11,195 nucleotides of DNA from JBBKWG01 sp037968835 (lineage in GTDB: Bacteria; Pseudomonadota; Alphaproteobacteria; Rhodobacterales; Rhodobacteraceae), in contig JBBKWG010000242.1 in the NCBI GenBank assembly GCA_037968835.1, forward strand, positions 1-11,195, written 5' to 3'. The notes under the pieces were generated by a model. It was not told where the DNA came from. It saw only the letters and a list, made by a program, of their open reading frames with translations, and searched no databases. A program made the translations under genes and the position numbers. Positions 1 through 6,912 of the stretch are shown piece by piece; position 1 is the first letter of the stretch; each line of letters opens with the position of its first letter.

Positions 1-672
1 TATGAAGGCACCGCGAAATATGGCGGTGCGTATGTGCAGGTTGCGCGTCTTGGCGCTCCTCTCGTGAACGAAGTGGTTATCGGACTTCCCGACAAAGACC
101 TCTTCAATGCAGCAGAACCCAAGCAGGACGGCGCGTTGGCTACTTATGTCACTAACCCAACATTGCCGGAACTGGTTGAGATTTTGTTTGGCGGTGTTGC
201 CGGACTCCCCGACGAACTTGCGCCGAACAACTTCCCCCGGAACGACCTTGTCGCCGCTTTCCTGACCGGTTTCCCGGGCTTCAACCAGCTAGCGACCGTA
301 ACAGGATCGGAAATGCTTCGTCTGAACACAGGTGTGCCAGCGACTCCGCTTGCCAACCAACATGTGTTTGGCGTTGTTGCTGAAGATCTGGCCGGCTTCC
401 CGAATGGTCGCCGTCCGGCGGACGATACTGTCGACATCGCCCTCCGTGTTGCTATGGGCGCACTTTGCTATCCGGTGCCACTTGGTGCCGAACTAGGCGT
501 TCCAGACGCTGTTGAAGACACCGACTCTGACAACGTGAATCTGGGCCTTTGCAACCCGGAAGATGCGCCTGTCGGTAATGCACCGTTTACGGATGGTGCG
601 CCAATCAAACCAACCGATCTCCGTGCGACGTTCCCCTATCTGAATACGCCGCTTGCCGGCTCGCCGAACTAA
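1..672 (+). CDS. DUF4331 family protein, C-terminal part (5' truncated)
   Basis: The reading frame is open from base 1 and ends at TAA 670-672, giving 223 residues of the C-terminal part of a longer protein. The text PLVNEVVIGLPDKDLFN near the start, VDIALRV in the middle and a final FPYLNTPLAG are typical, from memory, of the DUF4331 family. These are mostly secreted or periplasmic proteins of unknown function, rich in Asp, Asn and Pro. Two cysteines occur in the last third (in LCYPVP and LCNPED) and could pair outside the cytoplasm, which is inference. The signal peptide, if any, lies outside the window. The next gene starts 9 nt after the stop and shares its terminator, so the two are probably one transcript. 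Being next to a T2SS makes it a candidate secreted substrate, but no sequence feature proves this. Family assignment is fairly sure; function is unknown. Confidence 0.8.
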   Translation, partial: YEGTAKYGGAYVQVARLGAPLVNEVVIGLPDKDLFNAAEPKQDGALATYVTNPTLPELVEILFGGVAGLPDELAPNNFPRNDLVAAFLTGFPGFNQLATVTGSEMLRLNTGVPATPLANQHVFGVVAEDLAGFPNGRRPADDTVDIALRVAMGALCYPVPLGAELGVPDAVEDTDSDNVNLGLCNPEDAPVGNAPFTDGAPIKPTDLRATFPYLNTPLAGSPN

Positions 673-678
673 GGGAGG
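671..678 (+). promoter_or_regulatory. Shine-Dalgarno of the small lipoprotein gene
   Basis: AAGGGAGG lies directly after the stop of the DUF4331 gene. It is 3 nt from the first ATG (682) and 9 nt from the second in-frame ATG (688). The spacing favours the second ATG as the main start. Confidence 0.6.
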
Positions 679-681
679 CAT

Positions 682-918
682 ATGACCATGACAATGACTA
701 TGAACATGACCTCAAATTTATCGGCGCGGCAAAAGCTGATACTATCGGCAGCGGTCCTACTGTTCGTCGCAGCCTGCGGCGGCGGAGGTGGGAAGGGCAT
801 CGCATCTCTCGGCTCCGGCTTTGTGAAGGCGTTCAACGCGCCTTCATTTTCGGAACCCGTCGATCCCGATAATATCTCGTTGACTGTCGACCCGACAGCG
901 GATCCATTCAATCCTTGA
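682..918 (+). CDS. Small lipoprotein of unknown function (78 aa)
   Basis: The product is predicted to be a lipid-anchored envelope protein. The N-region (SARQK) is followed by a hydrophobic stretch at about residues 19-31 and a lipobox VAAC with the acylated cysteine at residue 32. After the Cys comes a run of five glycines, then a mature part of under 50 residues that is acidic and proline-rich, ending PTADPFNP. No catalytic motif is visible. The first ten codons hold five in-frame ATGs in a hexamer repeat of the form ATGACN, so the exact start is ambiguous. ATG 688 has the better Shine-Dalgarno spacing, and all choices keep the signal peptide. It lies 9 nt after the DUF4331 gene and just before a terminator, so it is probably co-transcribed. 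It could partner or anchor the DUF4331 protein, or be a pilotin-like helper of the T2SS. Neither idea is supported by a motif. I do not recognise a named family. Confidence 0.7.
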   Translation: MTMTMTMNMTSNLSARQKLILSAAVLLFVAACGGGGGKGIASLGSGFVKAFNAPSFSEPVDPDNISLTVDPTADPFNP

Positions 919-937
919 GTGAACGAGACTAGACACC

Positions 938-973
938 AGACGCGGCCCTAAACGGGCCGCGTCTATTTTTTTT
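938..973 (+). terminator. Intrinsic terminator after the DUF4331-lipoprotein unit
   Basis: A perfect 11-bp GC-rich stem (AGACGCGGCCC at 938-948 with its complement at 954-964) closes a 5-nt loop. It is followed by an A and then eight T residues at 966-973. It lies 19 nt after the stop of the small lipoprotein gene. On the - strand the same hairpin falls about 20 nt after the gspK stop but has no T-tract there, so it should terminate mainly + strand transcription. Confidence 0.93.
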
Positions 974-985
974 CAGATTGCAATT

Positions 986-1846
986 TTAGTATTCAGCCGC
1001 CGGGTCGGGCGGTGCGTCTGGTCCGTCAAAACCGTATTTTCTGCTTGTGACGACAACGCCGGACCGCGGGTCGCGCAGCAGCCTGCTTTCAAGACGCATG
1101 TCGATCCCGTCGACTTCAACGGAAACCACAACATCATAGACCTGCGATGTGAACCCCGTTCCCGGAGGTTGCACCGCCCCGACACGTCCCAAATCGTCGG
1201 ACAGCAGGAATCCCTGGCGTTCACGCAAAGAGGCGAGGCGCGACGCTGCACTTGGGTTGTTGAAAACGACCAGAAGCAACTCGCGCGGCGCAGTGTTGAG
1301 ATTCAATTTCGATGTGCGCGGCAAAATGTCGACATAGGGTTTCAAGACAAGCCGGGTCGGCGCATCGAGACTGTCCAATTCCTCCAAGCTCGCAGTATCA
1401 GGCTTACGGGCCAGTTCCGCCGCAATCCGTTGGGCGAGAGCCGGGGGCAGGTCGAGCGCAGTAAAGAGCCGCAGAAAGACTTGCGCTTCCTGTAAGCCCC
1501 CGGTGCGGAGGTTGTTGAGGTCCAATTTTGATTGTGAATCCAGAATCGCGACCGAAAAACGTCCGATCCCAAGGTCCACTTCTTCCTGAACGACACTCGT
1601 CCAATCTTCCCCGTAATGGTCCGCCTCAGGGCTGTTCTCCATGTCGCGCCTCAGCGCTGTAATGGCGGTTGTTTCGGCTCCGCGAGCCAAGGCATCCGCG
1701 GCGCTAATGGAGGACATCTTCCGGGCCTGTCCAAGTGAAATTTCCTGGCTGCTGAGCATCAGGAAAACCAATGTCGATGCGATGGCTAGTATGACCAGCA
1801 CGCTGACCAGAACGACCCCGGACTCGCTTTTGCGCGTTTTTCTCAC
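986..1846 (-). CDS. gspK: T2SS minor pseudopilin GspK
   Basis: GspK is the large minor pseudopilin at the tip of the T2SS pseudopilus, where it caps the GspI-GspJ-GspK complex in the periplasm. The prepilin leader is 10 residues ending in Gly, and the mature protein starts VVLVS. Position +5 is Ser instead of the Glu conserved in other pseudopilins, which is characteristic of GspK. One hydrophobic helix follows (about residues 11-30). Two GspK hallmarks are visible: SKLDLNNL at about residues 105-112, and a helix-hairpin-like SKLNLNTAPRELL in the second half. Length (286 aa) is slightly short for the family. The start is GTG at 1846-1844, overlapping the gspJ stop as GTGA, with AGGA about 9 nt upstream. 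It is the last gene of the - strand lipoprotein-gspJ-gspK unit and ends about 20 nt from the terminator hairpin. Maturation needs a GspO/PilD peptidase encoded elsewhere. Confidence 0.93.
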   Translation of the reverse strand: MRKTRKSESGVVLVSVLVILAIASTLVFLMLSSQEISLGQARKMSSISAADALARGAETTAITALRRDMENSPEADHYGEDWTSVVQEEVDLGIGRFSVAILDSQSKLDLNNLRTGGLQEAQVFLRLFTALDLPPALAQRIAAELARKPDTASLEELDSLDAPTRLVLKPYVDILPRTSKLNLNTAPRELLLVVFNNPSAASRLASLRERQGFLLSDDLGRVGAVQPPGTGFTSQVYDVVVSVEVDGIDMRLESRLLRDPRSGVVVTSRKYGFDGPDAPPDPAAEY

Positions 1847-2385
1847 CGTCCGATTTCCTGTGGGATGTCTACAAGCCGGATAACCGTCGCATCCAATCCC
1901 CCGTCATCGGACAGTCTTAATCCCAGCTCGACCGCACTCGCTCGCGCTGGCCGCGAAAGTGTGTCGGCCGACTCGGCGGGCCAGTCAGTGTGCCAAACGC
2001 CTGTGGTATCGAGAAGTCGGACTTCAAGCGCCGACACCTGATCCAGAAGCCGCTGTTCGATATTTCTTCGCGGCGCGCTGCGAAGCAGATTGTCCGCTTC
2101 GACGCGGTATTCCAGCTTGTCGCCAGAGTGGAGAGAGAACGACAGCTTGCCGTCTCCCGCAAGGATCGGGCCGGCATCCTTTTGCTGAAGGTCTCTGGAA
2201 ATGATGATCAATGCGCGGTCGATGTCCGCCAGGCGTTCCAGCCTCGCATCGGTTCCAGCCTGTACCCGCAAGACTGCATCCAGCATCGAAAAACCGGCCA
2301 GTCCGATCATGGCAAATAGCGCCATCGCAACCAGCACTTCGACCAGTGTGACACCGGCCTGCGAACTTCGCGAAGCAGAGAACAT
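1843..2385 (-). CDS. gspJ: T2SS minor pseudopilin GspJ
   Basis: GspJ is a minor pseudopilin that forms the tip complex with GspI and GspK. The 11-residue leader ends in Gly before mature VTLVEVLVAMALF, with Glu at +5 and Val, not the usual Phe, at +1. A single hydrophobic helix (about residues 12-34) is followed by a periplasmic domain. The segment LIIISRDLQQ and the later YRVEADNLLRSAPR and VSALEVRLLD are typical of GspJ. Length (180 aa) is normal. ATG 2385-2383 overlaps the stop of the upstream lipoprotein gene by one base (TGATG). No good Shine-Dalgarno is visible, so translation probably depends on reinitiation. It overlaps gspK downstream by 4 nt. Confidence 0.94.
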   Translation of the reverse strand: MFSASRSSQAGVTLVEVLVAMALFAMIGLAGFSMLDAVLRVQAGTDARLERLADIDRALIIISRDLQQKDAGPILAGDGKLSFSLHSGDKLEYRVEADNLLRSAPRRNIEQRLLDQVSALEVRLLDTTGVWHTDWPAESADTLSRPARASAVELGLRLSDDGGLDATVIRLVDIPQEIGR

Positions 2386-3527
2386 CAGACCGACGTGGAC
2401 CCAATCAGCGTTATCGCTCCAGCGCCGACCTTGAGCACGGCGAGGCCACGAGTGCAGGTGCCGTCACTTTCAAATCGGTAGGGGCCGATAACGCCGTTGA
2501 AACCGTTCTCTCGCAATAGCCCTTCGCGGTCTTGCTGTCGGATGCGTCCAAGAAGTCTGGCGGACTCGATGGCATCGAATGCAATGCCTCCCAGGATTCC
2601 GGCGGCCTCTCCATGGGCGTCCTGATACGCGAGCGCAAACGGCTCGAATGCCACCGGATCAGGCGCAGCGAACCAGGCGTCGCGCAGTGCCGCAGTGCGA
2701 CTTGGATCGCGCGCCGACCACTGCGACGAGCCCAGGATTTGTGTGCTTCCATTGAAAGCCGCGGCCAGCACATCAAGCTCCGGTCCCGCAGATGGCAGAT
2801 AGACGGCCGCCGGTAAATTGCCACCTGCCGCCTGAAGAAGTGCGGCCCTAGCGGTGCCTGGATCGTTTGTCGTTATCGGATTGATTATTTGCATACCCAG
2901 GCTTCGTCCGGCAGCGACCGCCGCTGCTGCGGCCCGCTGTCCAAATTCACCCGGCGGTACAACGACGCCGACGCTGGCGAGCCCGCGTCGCGCAGCGAAC
3001 CCCAATACCGATCGCGCCGATTGCTCGGGCGTCAGTCCCATGACAAAGACGTTGCGACTTGCAATGCTGGTGTCGTTGGAAAGAGTTACGACCGGCACGC
3101 TTGAACCCACTGCACGCCCGACCGCTTCGGCCTGTGCGCCAAAAAGCGGCCCTACCAGCATCCTCGCCCCTGCACCGACCGCAAGTCTGGCCGCCGCGAC
3201 CGCCTTTTCGGGAGTGTCGCCGGTATCGTAGAGCCCAATTTCGCCGGTGTCGCTGAGGACGTTGCCGCCAAGGCTTGCGGCGTTACGCATGATCTGTCCT
3301 AATCCGGACGAACTGCCGCTGAGGGGCGCAAGCAGGCCCGCCCGGCCAGGCAGCGGCGTGCGCTTGCTGTCACTCCCGGAATCGGCATCAAGTGCGCCGC
3401 CGGCGCAGCCAGCGATAAGGGAAAGCGAGACGGATGCCGTCAGACCGGTCAAAATACTACGACGACCATGGATCGTTCCAAGGCCGAAGCTGGGTTCATC
3501 GCGTCGCGAAGGTCTTTGCATTGGCAT
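2385..3527 (-). CDS. LpoA-like lipoprotein with type I periplasmic-binding fold
   Basis: The product resembles alphaproteobacterial 'penicillin-binding protein activator' proteins (LpoA C-terminal / Peripla_BP_6 type). It starts with an extended N-terminus containing a twin-arginine (residues 22-23), a hydrophobic stretch and a lipobox LIAGC with Cys41. The binding fold then runs from GLLAPLSG (about 64-71) through GARMLVGPLFGAQAEAV (about 120-136), VPVVTLSND (about 144-152) and FVMGLTPEQSARSV (about 161-174). It closes with FNGVIGPYRFESDG near the C-terminus. LpoA-like proteins stimulate penicillin-binding proteins, while related folds bind small ligands, and neither role is proven here. It is the first gene of a unit with gspJ and gspK (TGATG junction), so a T2SS role, such as opening peptidoglycan for secretin or pseudopilus, is an inference. 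ATG 3527-3525 has GGAG 10 nt upstream. Its first 94 bp overlap divergent gspN. Fold assignment is strong; function is uncertain. Confidence 0.82.
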   Translation of the reverse strand: MPMQRPSRRDEPSFGLGTIHGRRSILTGLTASVSLSLIAGCAGGALDADSGSDSKRTPLPGRAGLLAPLSGSSSGLGQIMRNAASLGGNVLSDTGEIGLYDTGDTPEKAVAAARLAVGAGARMLVGPLFGAQAEAVGRAVGSSVPVVTLSNDTSIASRNVFVMGLTPEQSARSVLGFAARRGLASVGVVVPPGEFGQRAAAAAVAAGRSLGMQIINPITTNDPGTARAALLQAAGGNLPAAVYLPSAGPELDVLAAAFNGSTQILGSSQWSARDPSRTAALRDAWFAAPDPVAFEPFALAYQDAHGEAAGILGGIAFDAIESARLLGRIRQQDREGLLRENGFNGVIGPYRFESDGTCTRGLAVLKVGAGAITLIGSTSV

Positions 3528-4186
3528 TATTCACAATCTCCATTTTCGCGATGACGATGTTGATTTCGATGCCGCTTTCGATCCTTACGCGGATTCGGGA
3601 TCTTCCGCCACAGGTCGAGACAGTATCGGGAACGCTTTTTGATGGGCGAGCGGACCTGAGCGGCGGTCTTCTGCTTGTCTGGAATACCGACTGGAACAAG
3701 GTGTGGTCGGGCCGTCTGTCCGCGCCGTTTGTCCTTTCCGGCCGGGAAACTATGCTGACCGGAGACGCTCGTGCCGGATTGGGAGGTGTCGGTCTTGTAG
3801 CGACACAGGGCCGGGCCACGCCGGAAATTCTCGCACTGTTTCCTGACGCTGCAGGACTCGAATGCCAAGGCCAGGCAGTCGTTGCCATTGATCGCGTGCT
3901 CTGGCGCCGGTCTGATATCCAAGCGCAGGGAGAATTGCGGTTTCGTGACCTTTCCTGCAATTTCGGATCACAAAAATTCGATTTGCCGCCTACGCGTGTT
4001 GATCTGGCAAACGAAGGGACCGCGGCGCGGGCGGTGTTCAGCCGCGACGACGGCACGGCGGAGCTTTTCGGCTCAATCCGCGTCACGCCAGACCGATGGC
4101 TGCGTTTGAGAATAGAGCCAGAAGGCGCACAGCTTATTCCTGGAATGCCATCTTCGTCCGCGACTGAGTTGGAGATGCCGTTCTGA
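3434..4186 (+). CDS. gspN: T2SS accessory inner-membrane protein GspN
   Basis: GspN is an accessory bitopic inner-membrane protein found in a subset of T2SS; its exact role is unknown. A cytoplasmic N-terminus of about 25 residues precedes one membrane helix (about residues 26-48). The periplasmic part opens with LPPQVETVSGTLFDGRA (about 57-73), the family hallmark. Later TPEILALFPD and the repeated beta-like segments also fit. Two periplasmic cysteines (143 and 175) could form a disulphide. Length (250 aa) is normal. ATG 3434 has AAGGGA 11 nt upstream. Later starts would cut into the membrane helix, so the overlap with the divergent lipoprotein gene looks real. It stands alone on the + strand between two - strand units and ends 9 nt from the convergent gspF stop. 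Its promoter must lie inside the lipoprotein coding region. Confidence 0.88.
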   Translation: MPSDRSKYYDDHGSFQGRSWVHRVAKVFALALFTISIFAMTMLISMPLSILTRIRDLPPQVETVSGTLFDGRADLSGGLLLVWNTDWNKVWSGRLSAPFVLSGRETMLTGDARAGLGGVGLVATQGRATPEILALFPDAAGLECQGQAVVAIDRVLWRRSDIQAQGELRFRDLSCNFGSQKFDLPPTRVDLANEGTAARAVFSRDDGTAELFGSIRVTPDRWLRLRIEPEGAQLIPGMPSSSATELEMPF

Positions 4187-4200
4187 ATGCTCCATTCAGA
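4182..4200. terminator. Hairpin holding both stop codons of convergent gspN and gspF
   Basis: A perfect 8-bp inverted repeat (TCTGAATG at 4182-4189, complement at 4193-4200) has a 3-nt loop. The TGA of gspN (4184-4186) is in one arm and the TGA of gspF (4196-4198, - strand) is in the other. It is symmetric, so it would form in both transcripts. There is no T-tract on either side, so it may act as an mRNA 3' stabiliser or a Rho-assisted stop, not a classic intrinsic terminator. Confidence 0.45.
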
Positions 4201-5413
4201 GGACCAGATTGTTGAGATTGACGATGGGAAGCAGTATCGACAGCACCAAAAGCATGACGATCCCTCCCATGATCAACAGTATTGCAGGCTCGACCAGTGC
4301 AACGAGCGCCGCGACCAAAGCGTCCAGATCCCGGGCCTGATCGTTTGCGGCGCGCGTGAGGCTCGTCCCAAGTGTGCCACCGGCCTCGCCACTCGCGACC
4401 ATCGCAACCAGTAGTGGTGGGAACACAGCCGCATCGTTCATTGCCACCGAAAGCGAAGTTCCTTCGCGAACCTTTTCGCCTACTTTTTCAGTCAGCGAGC
4501 GAATATGCAGATTTGAAATACTTGACGAAGCTGCTGCAAGAGCCTCCGTCAAAGGCACGCGACTAACGATCAAGGTCGCGAGCGTTCCGGCAAACTGGGC
4601 AGCGTTGGATTTGCCGACGAAGTTTCGCATTGGCCACGTCCGCGCCATCCAGCGATGGAAAGCCAAACGAAAAGTAGGCTGCCTCATCGCCCAGCCCCAG
4701 AGCACGACAAGGCCACCCAAAAATGCAAGGGCAACCAGTCCGTACGACGCTACTGCATCGCTGACGCCGATCAACATCCGCGTCAGAAACGGCAATTCGG
4801 CACCTCTCGCTGTGAACACCCGTACGATATCGGGCACCACAAATACAAGAAGTGCGACAATCACACCAACCGAAACGAATGCCAGAAGGGCCGGATAAAG
4901 CAGCGCAAGTTGAACGGTTTGCTGATTTTTTCCACGCCGTTCGACGAAATCGGCAAGTTGATCCATCACTGCGCCAAGATGTCCCGACGCCTCTCCGGCA
5001 CGAACGGAAGCAAGATAGTAGTTCCCGAACACCTGCGAATGTGAATCGAGTGCGGCGGCGAAGGATTGTCCATCGAGGACGGACGAGCGGATTGTCAAAA
5101 GAAGCGATGTCGCGTTCCGGTCACCTGTCTGATCGGAGACTGTTTTCAACGCGTCTTCGACCCTCACACCGGCGCCAATGAGCGTGGCAAGCTGCCGGGT
5201 GAGAACGGTCAGATGGCGTCTTTTGATTCGAGTGCCACGATTAGACTGGCGGACAGTTCCACTCGGTTGCCGGGCGTTGGTCGGCTCGACCGATAATGGC
5301 AAAAGGCGGCGGTCGCGAAGGTTCTGACGTGCTGCCGCCGCGCTGTTCGCCTCGATGACGCCGCTGGAATTGCGGCCTTTTGGATCGACAGCTTTGAAAA
5401 GAAATGCCGCCAC
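4196..5413 (-). CDS. gspF: T2SS inner-membrane platform protein GspF
   Basis: GspF is the polytopic core of the inner-membrane platform. It couples ATP hydrolysis by GspE to pseudopilus assembly. The N-terminus MAAFLFKAVDPKGR is a family signature. Two homologous T2SF domains are seen at about residues 68-191 and 271-394, each with a matching loop motif (AGEASGHLG at about 139-147, SGEAGGTLG at about 341-349). Three membrane segments lie at about 170-196, 221-243 and 373-398. Length (405 aa) is standard. The start is GTG 5413-5411, only 2 nt after the gspE stop and without a Shine-Dalgarno, so translation is probably coupled to gspE. It is the last gene of the gspL-M-E-F unit. Confidence 0.97.
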   Translation of the reverse strand: MAAFLFKAVDPKGRNSSGVIEANSAAAARQNLRDRRLLPLSVEPTNARQPSGTVRQSNRGTRIKRRHLTVLTRQLATLIGAGVRVEDALKTVSDQTGDRNATSLLLTIRSSVLDGQSFAAALDSHSQVFGNYYLASVRAGEASGHLGAVMDQLADFVERRGKNQQTVQLALLYPALLAFVSVGVIVALLVFVVPDIVRVFTARGAELPFLTRMLIGVSDAVASYGLVALAFLGGLVVLWGWAMRQPTFRLAFHRWMARTWPMRNFVGKSNAAQFAGTLATLIVSRVPLTEALAAASSSISNLHIRSLTEKVGEKVREGTSLSVAMNDAAVFPPLLVAMVASGEAGGTLGTSLTRAANDQARDLDALVAALVALVEPAILLIMGGIVMLLVLSILLPIVNLNNLVL

Positions 5414-5415
5414 GC

Positions 5416-6912
5416 TCAGGCGTCCGCGACAATCACGGAATCTTCGTAAACGGCGCGCGCAACTTCCTCAACGGTCGTTTTGCCCTCCCGCATTTTCGCT
5501 ACCCCATCCTGAAGTATACTGGGGCCATGCCGGCGCACGGCTTCCAGAAGGCTCGCTTCCGAAGCGCCCTCGTGGATGAGTTTTTCGAAGTCCGCCGTTA
5601 CTTCAACGATCTCGTATAACGGCAAGCGACCCCGGTATCCTGTTGCATGGCAAATATCACAGCCGGCACCGCGTGAAAGCAACTCGCCAGGCTGGATCGC
5701 GCCCGCCAGCAACGCAGCTTCGCTCGGAGTGGCGGCGTGCTCGGTTCGGCAGTTGGAGCAAATCCGGCGCACCAGCCTTTGCGCCACCAAACCCCTCAGC
5801 ATCGGGGCGAGCAGAAAACGCTCGACCCCCATCTCGACAAGACGCGAGACAGCCCCGATGGCGGTATTGGTGTGAAGCGTCGATAGGACCAAATGCCCGG
5901 TCATAGCGCTTTCGACAGCTATCTGCGCCGTCTCGCGGTCGCGAATTTCGCCAACCATGATGACGTCCGGGTCCTGTCGCAAAATTGCGCGCAAGCCGCG
6001 CGCGAAAGTCAGGTCAGTTTTTGCATTCACCTGCATCTGACCGATACCGTCCATCGAATATTCGATCGGGTCTTCGACCGTCATGATGTTGCGCGACCGG
6101 TCATTCAGCCGTCCGAGCGCGGCGTAAAGCGATGTCGTCTTGCCCGAACCGGTCGGCCCGGTGACGAGCAGTAAGCCGTCCGGACGCGAAAGAATGCGCT
6201 CGAACGTTGCGAGATCACGCTCTGACATGCCCAATTCGCCGATCCCGCGCTGGGTCTGGCCCCTGTCGAGAAGCCGCAGCACGACCCGCTCGCCAAATTG
6301 AGAGGGGATGGTAGAAACGCGAACGTCCAGATCATAGCCTCCGACGCGCAGCGAAACTCGCCCGTCCTGCGGTTGGCGCTTTTCGGCAATATCGAGCTTT
6401 CCCATGACCTTGATCCGACTGACCAGCAGTCCCGCCAGTGCACGCTTGGGCTCGATAATCTCGCGCAAGATGCCGTCGACGCGAATTCGGACCACCAGAC
6501 GCCGCTCCTCGGTCTCGATGTGGATATCGGACGCACCTTCTTTCACGGCTTCGAGCAGCAGCGCATTGATCAAACGGACGACTGGCGCATCGTTATTCTG
6601 ATCAAGCAGGTCATCAACAGCGGCCGCCGTATCGGCAATCGCCGCAAGGTCTTCTCCGGCAGCGGCCTCGGCCGCATCCGATGCGCTGTCCCGGTAGATC
6701 CGACTGAGAGCGGTCTCGTAATCCTCGGCGTTGATTTCGACGAAGCTGATTGACCTGTTTGCGATCCGCTGCGCCTCGACTAGCGCCGCAAGGCTGGCGT
6801 CAGATTTGAAACGGCAAACCGGTGAAGTGTCGTCGCCTTCGTCAACAAGAAGAACGCCGTGATCCTTGGCAAATCCGTAGGACAATCGCGGGAAGGGCAA
6901 ATTCGCACTCAC
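5416..6912 (-). CDS. gspE: T2SS assembly ATPase GspE
   Basis: GspE is the cytoplasmic AAA+-like hexameric ATPase that powers pseudopilus assembly. It is held at the membrane by GspL. In order there is an N-terminal domain (about 1-105), the N2 domain containing EGASDIHIE (about 125-133), and Walker A GPTGSGKT (252-259). The Asp box VEDPIEY (279-285), the Walker B region ILRQDPDVIMVGEIRD (about 310-325) and the His box STLHTN (344-349) follow. A tetracysteine zinc site has Cys385, 388, 418 and 421 (CxxC-X29-CxxC), which argues for GspE over PilB variants lacking it. Length (498 aa) is normal and all catalytic motifs are intact. The start is GTG 6912-6910, overlapping the gspM stop as GTGA, with GGAG 8 nt upstream. 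It lies between gspM and gspF. Confidence 0.98.
   Translation of the reverse strand: MSANLPFPRLSYGFAKDHGVLLVDEGDDTSPVCRFKSDASLAALVEAQRIANRSISFVEINAEDYETALSRIYRDSASDAAEAAAGEDLAAIADTAAAVDDLLDQNNDAPVVRLINALLLEAVKEGASDIHIETEERRLVVRIRVDGILREIIEPKRALAGLLVSRIKVMGKLDIAEKRQPQDGRVSLRVGGYDLDVRVSTIPSQFGERVVLRLLDRGQTQRGIGELGMSERDLATFERILSRPDGLLLVTGPTGSGKTTSLYAALGRLNDRSRNIMTVEDPIEYSMDGIGQMQVNAKTDLTFARGLRAILRQDPDVIMVGEIRDRETAQIAVESAMTGHLVLSTLHTNTAIGAVSRLVEMGVERFLLAPMLRGLVAQRLVRRICSNCRTEHAATPSEAALLAGAIQPGELLSRGAGCDICHATGYRGRLPLYEIVEVTADFEKLIHEGASEASLLEAVRRHGPSILQDGVAKMREGKTTVEEVARAVYEDSVIVADA

Noticed and set aside
938..973. Bidirectional terminator serving gspK as well
   Set aside because: The stem would form in the - strand transcript, but no T-tract follows it in that direction, so strong intrinsic termination is expected only on the + strand.
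3247..3642. + strand open frame of 131 codons overlapping the start of gspN
   Set aside because: It runs in another frame through the lipoprotein and gspN 5' ends, and the translation is compositionally biased with no recognisable feature.
3496..4086. Long - strand open frame of 196 codons opposite gspN
   Set aside because: The sequence is rich in Arg, Ser and Pro with no motif, and it is fully antisense to a gene with clear family features. It is a GC-driven shadow frame.
5416..6912. GspE read as a type IV pilus PilB ATPase
   Set aside because: The CxxC-X29-CxxC zinc site and the flanking gspF, gspM and gspL fit GspE of a T2SS. No PilM, PilN, PilO or PilQ genes are present.
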